Below the pieces are notes generated by a model, which was not told where the DNA came from, searched no databases, and saw only the letters and a program-made list of their open reading frames with translations. Of a stretch of DNA of 64,000 nt, positions 23,857 through 32,502 are shown in pieces. Source of the DNA: a candidate division KSB1 bacterium. Lineage in GTDB: Bacteria; Zhuqueibacterota; Zhuqueibacteria; Zhuqueibacterales; Zhuqueibacteraceae. A program made the translations under genes and the position numbers. Positions within the stretch are counted from its first letter, which is position 1. Each line of letters opens with the position of its first letter. The DNA is taken from assembly GCA_034506175.1 (NCBI GenBank), contig JAPDQB010000020.1, positions 1-64,000 of the forward strand, in the 5' to 3' direction.

Positions 23857-24141
23857 ATGCAGACAATCGTGAAAAGCCGTAAAAATGGCAAGAGAAAAGC
23901 ATCATCTAAAGGGGTCATGAAACAGTTCAAAATCATTGTTGAGAAATATTCTGATGGTTATATAGCCTATCCGCTTGGCCTCAAGGGGGTTGTTGTCGGC
24001 GAAGGCGACACTTATGAGGAGGTGTTGGCCGACATCAAGTCCGCCATTCGCTTCCACATTGAAACTTTCGGGAAGGAAGTTCTCGATGTTGAGTCATACG
24101 TGCTCGAGGCGTTTGTAGCTGAAGCGGGAGTGGCTATCTAA
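23857..24141 (+). CDS. hicB: HicB-family antitoxin
   Basis: The HicB-like core is MKQFKIIVEKYSDGYIAYPLGLKG, VVVGEGDTYEEVLADIKSAIRFHIETFG, the partial RNase-H-like fold of HicB antitoxins. The 94-aa form starts at ATG 23857 after a repeat leader (aaaatcggagtgataaaatg) shared with the genes at 22048 and 21578; an inner start at ATG 23917 gives a 74-aa protein closer to usual size. The stop overlaps hicA by one base (TAATG). The order hicB-hicA is the reverse of the commonest arrangement. Confidence 0.85.
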   Translation: MQTIVKSRKNGKRKASSKGVMKQFKIIVEKYSDGYIAYPLGLKGVVVGEGDTYEEVLADIKSAIRFHIETFGKEVLDVESYVLEAFVAEAGVAI

Positions 24142-24380
24142 TGCCCAAATTTCCGATTGATGCTCCCAAACGACGCGTCATTAAAGCGTTCGAACTATTG
24201 GGTTTCCACCTTGTTCGAGAGCGTGAGCATATTGCGATGGTGCGGGAAAATCCAGATGGTACACAGACGCCATTGACTATGCCCAATCACACTCGGATCA
24301 AGGGATCGACTTTAAGAACGATTTGTACGCAAGTTGATATACCTCGTGATGACTTTCTGAACGCTTATGAACAAACTTAA
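24141..24380 (+). CDS. hicA: HicA-family mRNA interferase toxin
   Basis: This 79-aa protein has the HicA double-stranded RNA-binding-like fold: VIKAFELLGFHLVREREHIAMVRENPDG with the catalytic histidine (His30), then TMPNHTRIKGSTLRTICTQVDIPRDDFLN. HicA cleaves mRNA and is neutralised by HicB. It is translationally coupled to hicB by the TAATG overlap, supporting an intact pair. Confidence 0.88.
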   Translation: MPKFPIDAPKRRVIKAFELLGFHLVREREHIAMVRENPDGTQTPLTMPNHTRIKGSTLRTICTQVDIPRDDFLNAYEQT

Positions 24381-24390
24381 ATCTTTTTAG

Positions 24391-24747
24391 ATGAGTTTTA
24401 ACGGCTTAAATCATGGAAACCGAAAACAAAATTTTTCTATGTCCTCAGCATCTCAAAACATTCTGCCGATCAATAAATCATCTTTGAAATTAACCTCGAA
24501 AACGGTTTATATTTGTATAGAGTGTGACAAAAAAGCGATGCGGCGAGTTACGGGACCTTGCCGTTTAGGGGATGGAACAGTCGTACCGAACTTGGAGCGC
24601 TTTCATTGCATGGCGTGTAGCTCAGATTTTTTTGATTTGCCGGCTATGAAAGCGATTCGCGAATTTCGCCAGAGCCAAAAGCGGAAGCCGGCGCGAACCA
24701 GTCGCCCTAAGAAGGCCGTCGTGGCTGCGTACAGTTCGGCAGCATAA
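24391..24747 (+). CDS. Small zinc-ribbon protein
   Basis: This protein (118 aa from ATG 24391, 102 aa from ATG 24439) has two Cys pairs, ICIECDKKAMRRVTGPC and FHCMACSSDFFDLPAM, with a basic tail (SQKRKPARTSRPKK). The pattern recalls YgiT/MqsA-type zinc fingers, but no helix-turn-helix is obvious. It follows hicA by 10 nt and may be a third, regulatory member of the island; that is inference. Confidence 0.55.
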   Translation: MSFNGLNHGNRKQNFSMSSASQNILPINKSSLKLTSKTVYICIECDKKAMRRVTGPCRLGDGTVVPNLERFHCMACSSDFFDLPAMKAIREFRQSQKRKPARTSRPKKAVVAAYSSAA

Positions 24748-24763
24748 GGCCGATTACTCGAGA

Positions 24764-26893
24764 ATGAACACGCCCATCCCACAAGATGTGACCCAAACGC
24801 CGCTCCGCCGCCTGCGCGGCCTCGGATCGCAGCGTTCGGCAGAGCTCGAGAAGATCGGCCTGAAAACCGTTGCCGATTTGCTCTATTATTTGCCGCGGCG
24901 TTATCTCGATCGCACCACCATCGTGAAATGCCGCGATCTGCGTGAAGGCTTGGAAGCGACCGTCGTCGGCAAAATCGCCAGCACGCGCTTGACGCAATTT
25001 GGCCGGCGGCCGCGCTTCGAGCTGGTGCTGGCCGACGGCACCGGATTTTTGCGCTGCGTGTTCTTTAATAAAGCCAGCATCTGGCCGAAAATTTTCAGCA
25101 AGGGCGAGAACGTCGCGTTTCACGGCAAAATCAACTTCTACGACGGCTACACGATGGTGCATCCGGATTTTGACAAGCTCGGCGAGGAAGGTGAAGCGCG
25201 TTTTTTACACACCGGCACAATTATTCCCCTGTATCACTCGTCTGAATCCTTAGGCAAGGTTGGATTGGACAGCCGCGGCTTTCGCCGGATTTTGCGCGTC
25301 GCCGTTGATGATTTCGCGCCGAAGCTGAGCGACCCGCTGCCGGAAGGCTTGCGGCAGCGTTATCGTTTGCTGCCATTGTCCGAAGCGATGGTGCAGGCGC
25401 ATTTTCCGGAAAGCGAGGAAACACTCAAGCGTGCCACCGAGCGCTTGAAATTCGACGAGTTGTTTTTTCTCGAAGTCTTTCTCGCCTTTCGCAAAGCCGC
25501 CGAGGAAACCGAAGAGAAAGGCATCGAGTTCACGGCAGTCGGAGAGCGCACGTGGCAGTTGGTGGAAAAACTGCCGTTCAAGCTCACCGCAGCGCAGCGT
25601 CGCGTCTTGCGGGAAATTCGCGCCGACATGAAATCACCCAAGCCGATGCACCGTTTGCTGCAAGGCGACGTCGGCTCCGGCAAAACCGTTGTCGCGCTGA
25701 TCACCATGTTGATGGCGGTCGAAAACGGTTATCAAGCCGCGTTGATGGCGCCAACGGAAATTCTCGCGGAGCAGCATTACCTCTCCAGCCGCCAATTTTT
25801 GGAAGAGCTCGGCGTCAAAGTGGCGTTGTTGGTTGGCAAGCAAAAGAAGAGTGAGCGGGAGGCGATCCTTGCCGATATTACCGAGGGCCGCGCCCACGTC
25901 GTGATCGGCACCCACGCGCTCATTCAAGGCGGCGTGGAATTTCAAAAGCTCGGCTTGGTGGTGATCGACGAGCAGCATCGCTTCGGCGTGATGCAGCGCG
26001 CTGCCTTGCGCGAAAAGGGCCTGCGGCCCGACGTGCTGGTGATGACAGCGACGCCGATTCCGCGCACGCTGTCGATGACGCTGTATGGTGATCTCGACGT
26101 CTCGATCATCGACGAAATGCCGGCGGGACGGCAGCCGATTACCACCGCGTGGCGGCCCGGCAATGCGCGGCGGCAGATTTATGAGTTCGTTCGCAACGAG
26201 GTGAGCAACGGCGCGCAGGCGTACATCGTCTTTCCGCTGGTTGAAGAAACCGAAAAAAGCGACCTGGCCGCGGCGACGGAAAGTTATGAGCGCTTGCAAG
26301 AGTCGATTTTTCGCGGCATTCCGATGGCGCTGTTGCACGGCCGCATGAAAACCGCCGACAAAGATGCTGTGATGTCGGCTTTCAAATCCGGCGAAACCAA
26401 AATCCTCGTTGCCACGACAGTCATCGAAGTCGGCGTCGATGTGCCCAACGCCACGATCATGGTCATCGAACATGCCGAGCGCTTCGGCTTGACGCAACTG
26501 CACCAACTGCGCGGCCGCGTCGGCCGCGGTCAAAAAAAATCGTACTGCATTCTCATCACCGATCCGGCGCAAAAAGAAAACGGCGATGAGTTTGGCGCCG
26601 ATACGCGCAAGCGGCTGCAAACGATGGTGGAAACCAGCGACGGATTTCGCATCGCCGAAGTCGATCTCGAGCTGCGCGGACCCGGCGAATTTTTCGGCAC
26701 GCGGCAGCACGGCTTGCCGGAATTGAAGGTCGCCGACATTGTCAAAGACGCGAAAACGCTTTTCGCCGCCCGCGATGAGGCGTTTGCATTGGTGCGGCAG
26801 GATCCGTTGCTCAAAAAACCTGAGCACGCCGCCATTCGTGAGCATTTGTTGAAGCAGTATCGTGATCGGTTGGAGTTCGTGCATATTGGTTGA
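24764..26893 (+). CDS. recG: ATP-dependent DNA helicase RecG
   Basis: RecG (709 aa) reverses stalled forks and moves Holliday junctions. The N-terminal wedge domain begins PLRRLRGLGSQRSAELEKIGL with an OB fold near RPRFELVLADGTGFLRCVFFN. Helicase motifs are GDVGSGKT (Walker A), DEQHRFG (motif II), VMTATPIPRT (motif III), and QLHQLRGRVGRG (motif VI); the C-terminal TRG-like wedge region includes LELRGPGEFFGTRQHGLPE. Length is normal. It starts 16 nt after the zinc-ribbon gene. Confidence 0.97.
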   Translation: MNTPIPQDVTQTPLRRLRGLGSQRSAELEKIGLKTVADLLYYLPRRYLDRTTIVKCRDLREGLEATVVGKIASTRLTQFGRRPRFELVLADGTGFLRCVFFNKASIWPKIFSKGENVAFHGKINFYDGYTMVHPDFDKLGEEGEARFLHTGTIIPLYHSSESLGKVGLDSRGFRRILRVAVDDFAPKLSDPLPEGLRQRYRLLPLSEAMVQAHFPESEETLKRATERLKFDELFFLEVFLAFRKAAEETEEKGIEFTAVGERTWQLVEKLPFKLTAAQRRVLREIRADMKSPKPMHRLLQGDVGSGKTVVALITMLMAVENGYQAALMAPTEILAEQHYLSSRQFLEELGVKVALLVGKQKKSEREAILADITEGRAHVVIGTHALIQGGVEFQKLGLVVIDEQHRFGVMQRAALREKGLRPDVLVMTATPIPRTLSMTLYGDLDVSIIDEMPAGRQPITTAWRPGNARRQIYEFVRNEVSNGAQAYIVFPLVEETEKSDLAAATESYERLQESIFRGIPMALLHGRMKTADKDAVMSAFKSGETKILVATTVIEVGVDVPNATIMVIEHAERFGLTQLHQLRGRVGRGQKKSYCILITDPAQKENGDEFGADTRKRLQTMVETSDGFRIAEVDLELRGPGEFFGTRQHGLPELKVADIVKDAKTLFAARDEAFALVRQDPLLKKPEHAAIREHLLKQYRDRLEFVHIG

Positions 26894-26894
26894 A

Positions 26895-26964
26895 TTTTGT
26901 AGTAGCTCCTTCAGGCGCAGGTGTGCAAAGCATAACGAGTGTGTCTAAAAGCACGACTACAAAA
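26895..26964. repeat. GTAGTAG-type palindromic element
   Basis: Left arm TTTTGTAGTAGCTCCTTCAG, right arm TGTCTAAAAGCACGACTACA. It begins at the recG stop and ends about 20 nt before the DUF1844 start. Confidence 0.75.
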
Positions 26965-26982
26965 CCAATGGAGTGAAGGAAC

Positions 26983-27300
26983 ATGGAAAACTTGACCCCC
27001 GAGCAAAAACAGCAAGCGTTGTTCATGCAACTCGTCATCATGTTTCAACAAGCGGCGTGGGCGCATTTGGGCAAAGTGCCCAATCCGATGACCGAAAAAA
27101 TCGAGCGCGATCTCGAGCAGGCGCGAATGTCGATTGACATGCTCGACATGATCAAAGCCCGCACCCAGGGCAATCTCAGCGATGACGAGAACAAACTGCT
27201 CGATCATGCGCTGCGCGAGCTGAAGCTGAATTATATTGACGAGCTGGATAAAGATAAGAAGGAAAAGGCTGACCTCCCGACGGCGGAAAATAAGCCGTGA
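26983..27300 (+). CDS. DUF1844 domain protein
   Basis: This 105-aa protein matches the DUF1844 pattern: LFMQLVIMFQQAAWAHLGKV, then TEKIERDLEQARMSIDMLDMIKARTQGNLSDDENKLLDHALRELKLNY. It is helical, soluble, and of unknown function in many phyla. A ggagtgaagg ribosome site precedes ATG 26983. Confidence 0.85.
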   Translation: MENLTPEQKQQALFMQLVIMFQQAAWAHLGKVPNPMTEKIERDLEQARMSIDMLDMIKARTQGNLSDDENKLLDHALRELKLNYIDELDKDKKEKADLPTAENKP

Positions 27301-27334
27301 AGTTTTAATAAAAAACGAAATCTTAAATAAAGCC

Positions 27335-27406
27335 TGTCATTCGTAGGAATCTTTTTTATAAACGAAGATCATCGCTTGAACTATAAAAGATTCTTCCGGA
27401 ATGACA
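27335..27406. repeat. Inverted repeat TGTCATTC..GGAATCTTTT
   Basis: TGTCATTCGTAGGAATCTTT (27335-27354) pairs with AAAGATTCTTCCGGAATGACA (27386-27406). Elements with this sequence are interspersed in many FCB-group genomes (from memory). It could also act as a terminator for the DUF1844 transcript. Confidence 0.7.
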
Positions 27407-27452
27407 TTGTTTTGTTGGTTACAATGTCAATGTCAAAGGAGAAGTTAATCCC

Positions 27453-30296
27453 ATGTCGCACGGCAAAGTGAACGCCATGATCGCCGGCGTTGTTTTCGTC
27501 ATCAGCTTTTTGACTTACTTGAGCACGATCGCGCCCACCACTTCGTTTTGGGATTGCGGTGAGTTCATCGCTTGTTCCTACATTCTCGGCGTGCCACATC
27601 CGCCCGGGGCGCCGCTGTACATACTCGTCGGGCGAATTTTTTCGATGCTGCCGACCAGCGCAGACATCGGCTTTCGCGTCAATTTAATGTCGCCGATCGT
27701 CAGTGGCATCACCGCGATGTTGACGTATCTGATCATTATACGGCTGTTGATGATTTGGAAGGGCCAGCCACAAACCTGGACGCCGTCGGATCGCATCTCG
27801 GTTTACGCCTCCGGCATCATCGGGGCGCTGGCTTTCGCTTTTTCGGACAGCCAGTGGTTCAATTCCGTCGAAGCCGAAGTCTATGCCGGCTCGATGTTTT
27901 TTACCGCCATTGTCATCTGGCTGATCTTGAAGTGGATGGATCATGCGGATTCGCCGCAGGCCGACCGTTATCTTTTGATCATCTTTTACCTCATGGGGCT
28001 CGCGCTCGGCGTGCATCTGCTGAACCTTTTGGCACTACCGCCGATTGCGATGATCGTGTACGCCCGCCTGCACAAACGTTCGGCCAAAGAGAAAGACGGC
28101 TTTAATGAATTCGTCATGATGTCGCTTGCCGCTGGCGCCGCCTTTGCCATTGTCATGTTGATCAACAGCGGCATTACGATCGGCTCGCTCAACATCGGCT
28201 TGGTGAAAGGCATTCCCAGCATCCTGTCGAATTTTGGCATGGAGACGCTGGTTTTTCTTGTACTGCTTCTCGCCGGTTTGATGGTTTGGTCGATCAAAGG
28301 CCAAAAACGCATTGCCGCCCTGATCTTTTCTTCCCTTTTTCTGATGGTGTTGGGCTATTCGACCTATACCGCCCTTTACATTCGTTCCGGTTTGAAGCCT
28401 GCAATCAACGAAAATAATCCGGACAACCCCGAGCGCCTGGTAAAATATCTCAATCGCGAGCAATATGGCGATTGGTCGATCACCGAACGCCGCGCGCCAC
28501 TGTGGAAATATCAAATCGAAAAAATGTATATTCGTTATTTCAACTGGCAGTTTGTCGGCAAGGGTCAGTCGCTTGATCAGGAAGGCCGTATTGTCGAGGT
28601 CTACACGTTGCGAGGTTTGTGGGGTCTGCCGTTCCTCGTCGGTTTGCTCGGCATGTTGTATCATTTCCAACGCGATTGGCGGCGCGCTTATCCGATTTTG
28701 GTTTTGTTCATCATGACCGGCCTGGCGATCATCGTTTATCTGAATCAGGAAGACCCGCAGCCGCGCGAGCGTGATTACGCCTACACCGGCTCATTTTTCG
28801 CCTTTGCGATTTGGATCGGCATCGGTATGACCGCGCTCATCGATATGATCAAACAAGCGTTGACGCAGAAAGCACACAAAGCCAGCCGCAGCGAGCGTTC
28901 GGCGCCGGCGGGAATTGCCTTGGCGCTTTGCGCGCTCGTTTTTGTTGCGGTGCCGGCCAATATGTTCAAATTCAATTATCACGAGCACAACCGGCAGGGG
29001 AATTACGTCGCCTACGATTACTCTTACAATATTCTCCAAACCTGCGAGCCGAACGGCATCATCTTCACCAATGGCGACAACGACACGTTCCCACTGTGGT
29101 TTCTGCAATATGTTTATAATATTCGCCGCGATGTTCGCGTCGTCAATTTGAGCTTGTTGAATACCGATTGGTATATCAAACAATTGCGCGACGAAGAGCC
29201 GCGCGTGCCCATCAATCTCACCGATGCGCAAATCGATGGGTTGCAGGCCATGGCTTGGCAAAAGCAAACCGTAACGATTGGCGTTCCCAAAGCGACGTAC
29301 GAACAATTTTATAATGATCTTTTTCGTCTCGACAGCACCATCGTGCGCGAAGAAAATCCCGCGATTCGTATCGAAGTGGCGCCGACGCTGTACGGCCAGG
29401 GCATTCGCGTGCAGGATTTGATGGTTTTGAAAATTCTTGAAGACAACAAATTCCGCCGGCCGGTTTATTTTGCCGTCACGGTTTCGCCGGATAACAAGCT
29501 GGGTCTCGACAACTACATGCGCATGGACGGCCTGGCGTTTAAAATTCTGCCGGTGAAAATTAACAACCGCCGCCTCGTCGATCCGCAGCTCATGTGGACC
29601 AATCTCAATGAAAAGTTCCAATACCGCAATCTGAACAATCCGGACGTTTATTATGACGACAACACCAAGAGCCTGTTGGGAAATTATCGTTCCGCGTTTT
29701 TGACGCTGGCGCAATATCATCTGTCAAACTATGAAAAATATAAAGACAAACCCTTGCAAGCTTATGAGCCGGAAACTCGCGCCTGGACCTGGCAAAACGA
29801 CAAAGAGCGCGCCATGCAGGTTCTCGATCGCATGAGCGAAGTCATCCCGGAGTCGGTTATTCCGACCGGCAATTTCCAATTGAATTTGGCGATTGGACAA
29901 ATGTACGAGCAGCTCGGAAAACCGGAGGAGCTCGATAAACGTCTGCGCGCGCTTGGGCAAGACAAATCGTTGCGCATGACGCCGGAAATGAAACTTCAGC
30001 TCGCTGATTACATCGAGAGTTATTTTAATCGACCGGTCCTGGCGGAATCCCTCGTACAGGCGCTTGTCAAAGCTGATCCGAATTTCAGCGAGGGAGTGAG
30101 ATGGTTGAGCGGTTATTACGGCCGGCAGCAACAATATGCCCGCGGCATCGATTTGCTGCAGCAATGGGTGACCCGCAAGCCCGACGACCAGCAAGCCAAG
30201 TCGCAATTGGAACAGCTCAAGATCCTGGCGCAAGCCGACTCCGTTACGAAAACGATGCGCCCCGGCGCTGCAACCGACACCACGAGCGGAAAATAG
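27453..30296 (+). CDS. DUF2723 membrane protein (PMT-like glycosyltransferase fold)
   Basis: This 947-aa protein has the DUF2723 N-terminal domain: a first membrane helix (MIAGVVFVISFLTYLSTIAP) followed by SFWDCGEFIA, whose acidic residues (Asp34, Glu37) match the catalytic loop of PMT-type polyprenyl-phosphate sugar transferases, and GVPHPPGAPLYILVGRIF. About a dozen membrane helices extend to residue 500. The soluble C-terminal half includes the GDNDTFPLWFLQYVYNIRRDV motif and a helical, TPR-like end. DUF2723 proteins are common in Bacteroidota and relatives; the eukaryotic relative TMEM260 is an O-mannosyltransferase. It heads a glycan-related block. Confidence 0.9.
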   Translation: MSHGKVNAMIAGVVFVISFLTYLSTIAPTTSFWDCGEFIACSYILGVPHPPGAPLYILVGRIFSMLPTSADIGFRVNLMSPIVSGITAMLTYLIIIRLLMIWKGQPQTWTPSDRISVYASGIIGALAFAFSDSQWFNSVEAEVYAGSMFFTAIVIWLILKWMDHADSPQADRYLLIIFYLMGLALGVHLLNLLALPPIAMIVYARLHKRSAKEKDGFNEFVMMSLAAGAAFAIVMLINSGITIGSLNIGLVKGIPSILSNFGMETLVFLVLLLAGLMVWSIKGQKRIAALIFSSLFLMVLGYSTYTALYIRSGLKPAINENNPDNPERLVKYLNREQYGDWSITERRAPLWKYQIEKMYIRYFNWQFVGKGQSLDQEGRIVEVYTLRGLWGLPFLVGLLGMLYHFQRDWRRAYPILVLFIMTGLAIIVYLNQEDPQPRERDYAYTGSFFAFAIWIGIGMTALIDMIKQALTQKAHKASRSERSAPAGIALALCALVFVAVPANMFKFNYHEHNRQGNYVAYDYSYNILQTCEPNGIIFTNGDNDTFPLWFLQYVYNIRRDVRVVNLSLLNTDWYIKQLRDEEPRVPINLTDAQIDGLQAMAWQKQTVTIGVPKATYEQFYNDLFRLDSTIVREENPAIRIEVAPTLYGQGIRVQDLMVLKILEDNKFRRPVYFAVTVSPDNKLGLDNYMRMDGLAFKILPVKINNRRLVDPQLMWTNLNEKFQYRNLNNPDVYYDDNTKSLLGNYRSAFLTLAQYHLSNYEKYKDKPLQAYEPETRAWTWQNDKERAMQVLDRMSEVIPESVIPTGNFQLNLAIGQMYEQLGKPEELDKRLRALGQDKSLRMTPEMKLQLADYIESYFNRPVLAESLVQALVKADPNFSEGVRWLSGYYGRQQQYARGIDLLQQWVTRKPDDQQAKSQLEQLKILAQADSVTKTMRPGAATDTTSGK

Positions 30297-30303
30297 CAAC
30301 TTG

Positions 30304-31440
30304 ATGCTTGAGTCTGTGACTGAAAACACCAGCAACCAGCAACCAGCAAGCAGTTGCCCTCTCGTTTCCATTATCATTCCGCATTGGCGCGGGCAAAAGA
30401 TTTTGCAGCGCTCGCTGGCGAGTCTGCAGCGGATCAATTATCGCCCGGTGGAAATTTTGCTCATTGACAACGGCTGTGACGACGGCAGCATTGCCGAGGC
30501 GCAGCATAAATTTCCCGGCGTGCGCGTCATTGTCGCTGAGAGGAATCTCGGCTTTGCCGGCGGCTGCAATTTGGGCTTGCATCTCGCCGCCGGCAAATAC
30601 GCACTGTTGTTCAACGACGACGCCGAAGCCACGCCGGATTTTCTCGAGCCGCTTGTGGCAATCATGGAGAACGATCCGCAAGTTGCCGCCTGCCAGCCGA
30701 AAATCCGCTCGCTGGAATTTCCTGAAAAATTCGATTATGCCGGCGCCAACGGCGGTTTTCTCGACATCTTCGGTTTTCCATTTTGCCGCGGCCGGATTTT
30801 CATGACGCTTGAAGATGATCATGGCCAGTACGACGACCGCTGCGATCTGTTTTGGGCCTCCGGCGCCTGCTGTCTTTTGCGACTGTCGGCGCTCCAGCAA
30901 GTCGGTTTGTTGGATGTCAATTTTTTTGCGCACATGGAAGAAATCGATCTCGACTGGCGGCTGCATCTCGCCGGCTATCGCGTCATCTCGGCGCCGGATT
31001 CGGTGGTGCGCCATCACGCCGGCTCGACGCTGCATCCCGACAAGCCCTACAAAATTTATCTCAATCATCGCAACAGCCTGGTCATGATGATGAAGAATTA
31101 TTCAGCCCGCAATCTGTTGTGGGTTTTGCCCGGCAGGCTGTTGCTCGACACGGCCGCGTTTTGGTATCGAGTTTTTCACGGGGATTTTCGCCGCGCGCTG
31201 GCGATTGTCCGCGCCGGTTTGCACGTTGTTCGACACTGGCGCAGCATCATCTCGCGCCGGCGGGAAAGCCAAAAGCACCGCCGCCTCAGCGATCGCGATC
31301 TCATGCAGCGCATCTATCGCCGCAGCATCGTGTGGGATTATTTTATCGCCGGCCGGAAACTTTTTTCCATGCTGCCGTCTTTTCCATCTTCCCAGATCAG
31401 GCAACGTATCTCCCGGCCGGCCTTTGCAAAAAATGAGTAA
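30304..31440 (+). CDS. Glycosyltransferase family 2
   Basis: This 378-aa GT2 enzyme has the GT-A core PLVSIIIPHWRGQKILQRSLASL, the DxD-like metal site FNDDAEATPDF, and the rhamnosyltransferase-type segment FWASGACCLLRLSALQQVGLLD followed by HMEEIDLDWRLHLAGY. The C-terminal part is amphipathic. The first 19 residues (NTSNQQPASS) are coded by AACCAGC repeats like those at 54690, so the N-terminus has probably been extended by repeat DNA. Its end overlaps the next gene by 8 nt. Acts in surface glycan assembly. Confidence 0.9.
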   Translation: MLESVTENTSNQQPASSCPLVSIIIPHWRGQKILQRSLASLQRINYRPVEILLIDNGCDDGSIAEAQHKFPGVRVIVAERNLGFAGGCNLGLHLAAGKYALLFNDDAEATPDFLEPLVAIMENDPQVAACQPKIRSLEFPEKFDYAGANGGFLDIFGFPFCRGRIFMTLEDDHGQYDDRCDLFWASGACCLLRLSALQQVGLLDVNFFAHMEEIDLDWRLHLAGYRVISAPDSVVRHHAGSTLHPDKPYKIYLNHRNSLVMMMKNYSARNLLWVLPGRLLLDTAAFWYRVFHGDFRRALAIVRAGLHVVRHWRSIISRRRESQKHRRLSDRDLMQRIYRRSIVWDYFIAGRKLFSMLPSFPSSQIRQRISRPAFAKNE

Positions 31441-32473
31441 ACCAGAATCCGCATTGTCACCGGATAAACCGGCGATGGCCTTCGAACAGGTTTCCTGCCC
31501 CTTGTGCGGCGCTGAGCGTTTCGATTTGTATTGTGAAGCGCCGGACCGCTTTCAGCCGCAAACCGGGTTGTTGTATAAAATTCAGCGCTGCCGGCAATGC
31601 GGCATGATTCATTTGAATCCACGCCCTCCCGAAGAAGAGAGCGGCCAATTTTATGAACACGCCGATTATTTGCCGTTCACGAGCTTGGTTTCGTCTCCTT
31701 CGTTGACTGCTCGCGTTTACGAATTTTTTCGCCGCCTCAATTTGCGCTGGAAACGCCGCGTGATTCATGATTTTTGGCAACGCACAAAAAACCAAGAACG
31801 CGAGGCAAATCAGAATTTGCCCGTTGCTCCTTGTCACTTGCTCGACGTCGGCTGCGGCACCGGCGAATTTCTTGTTGAAATGAAAAGCGCCGGCTGGCAA
31901 GTGGAAGGCTTGGAACGCGACGAACGTGCGGCAAATTGGGCGCATGAACAGCACGGAATTGCCGTTTCCGCCGGTCATGTCGAGCAATTGGCTGGCTCGA
32001 CGCAACAGTATGATTTGATCACGATGTGGCATGTGCTCGAACATCTTTATGATCCCGGGCAGGCGCTGCAGATTCTTACCAGGCGCTTGCGTGACGATGG
32101 CTGGCTGCTCATCGCCGTTCCCAATATTGCCGGCCTCGAGGCCCGCCTTTATAAATCAAACTGGGTGGCGCTCGATGCGCCGCGGCACGTGAATCATTTC
32201 TCGCTCGAAACCCTCAGCCGCCTCGGCAGCAAACACGGTTTGACGTTGCGCTGGTGGCGGCAATTGCCGCTTGATGCCTTTTTCAACGCGTTGATGAGTG
32301 AAAGACTGGCGGCCCAAAGACGACCTGGGCGATGGTTCTTGTGGCCGCTGCGATTGCTGCGCGCTTTCGGTGTGGCATTTCTCTCATTTATTGGCGGCAG
32401 TCACACGCCTTTCTCCTACGCCTCGTATGGCGCCAGCTTGGTTTGTTTTTTTGAGAAGAGTAAGCGGAAATAA
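31433..32473 (+). CDS. SAM-dependent methyltransferase with zinc-ribbon N-terminus
   Basis: This 346-aa class I methyltransferase has a N-terminal zinc ribbon (Cys22/Cys25 and Cys53/Cys56 in SCPLCG and CRQCG), the SAM motif LLDVGCGTGEFLVEM, and the post-motif TMWHVLEHLYDP. This layout is common among methyltransferases in polysaccharide clusters that act on sugars or lipid carriers. Start ATG 31433 overlaps the GT2 gene by 8 nt (ATGAGTAA), so the two are co-translated. Confidence 0.9.
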   Translation: MSKPESALSPDKPAMAFEQVSCPLCGAERFDLYCEAPDRFQPQTGLLYKIQRCRQCGMIHLNPRPPEEESGQFYEHADYLPFTSLVSSPSLTARVYEFFRRLNLRWKRRVIHDFWQRTKNQEREANQNLPVAPCHLLDVGCGTGEFLVEMKSAGWQVEGLERDERAANWAHEQHGIAVSAGHVEQLAGSTQQYDLITMWHVLEHLYDPGQALQILTRRLRDDGWLLIAVPNIAGLEARLYKSNWVALDAPRHVNHFSLETLSRLGSKHGLTLRWWRQLPLDAFFNALMSERLAAQRRPGRWFLWPLRLLRAFGVAFLSFIGGSHTPFSYASYGASLVCFFEKSKRK

Positions 32474-32502
32474 CCGCCATGACTCGTTTCGAAGGGTGGA
32501 AG

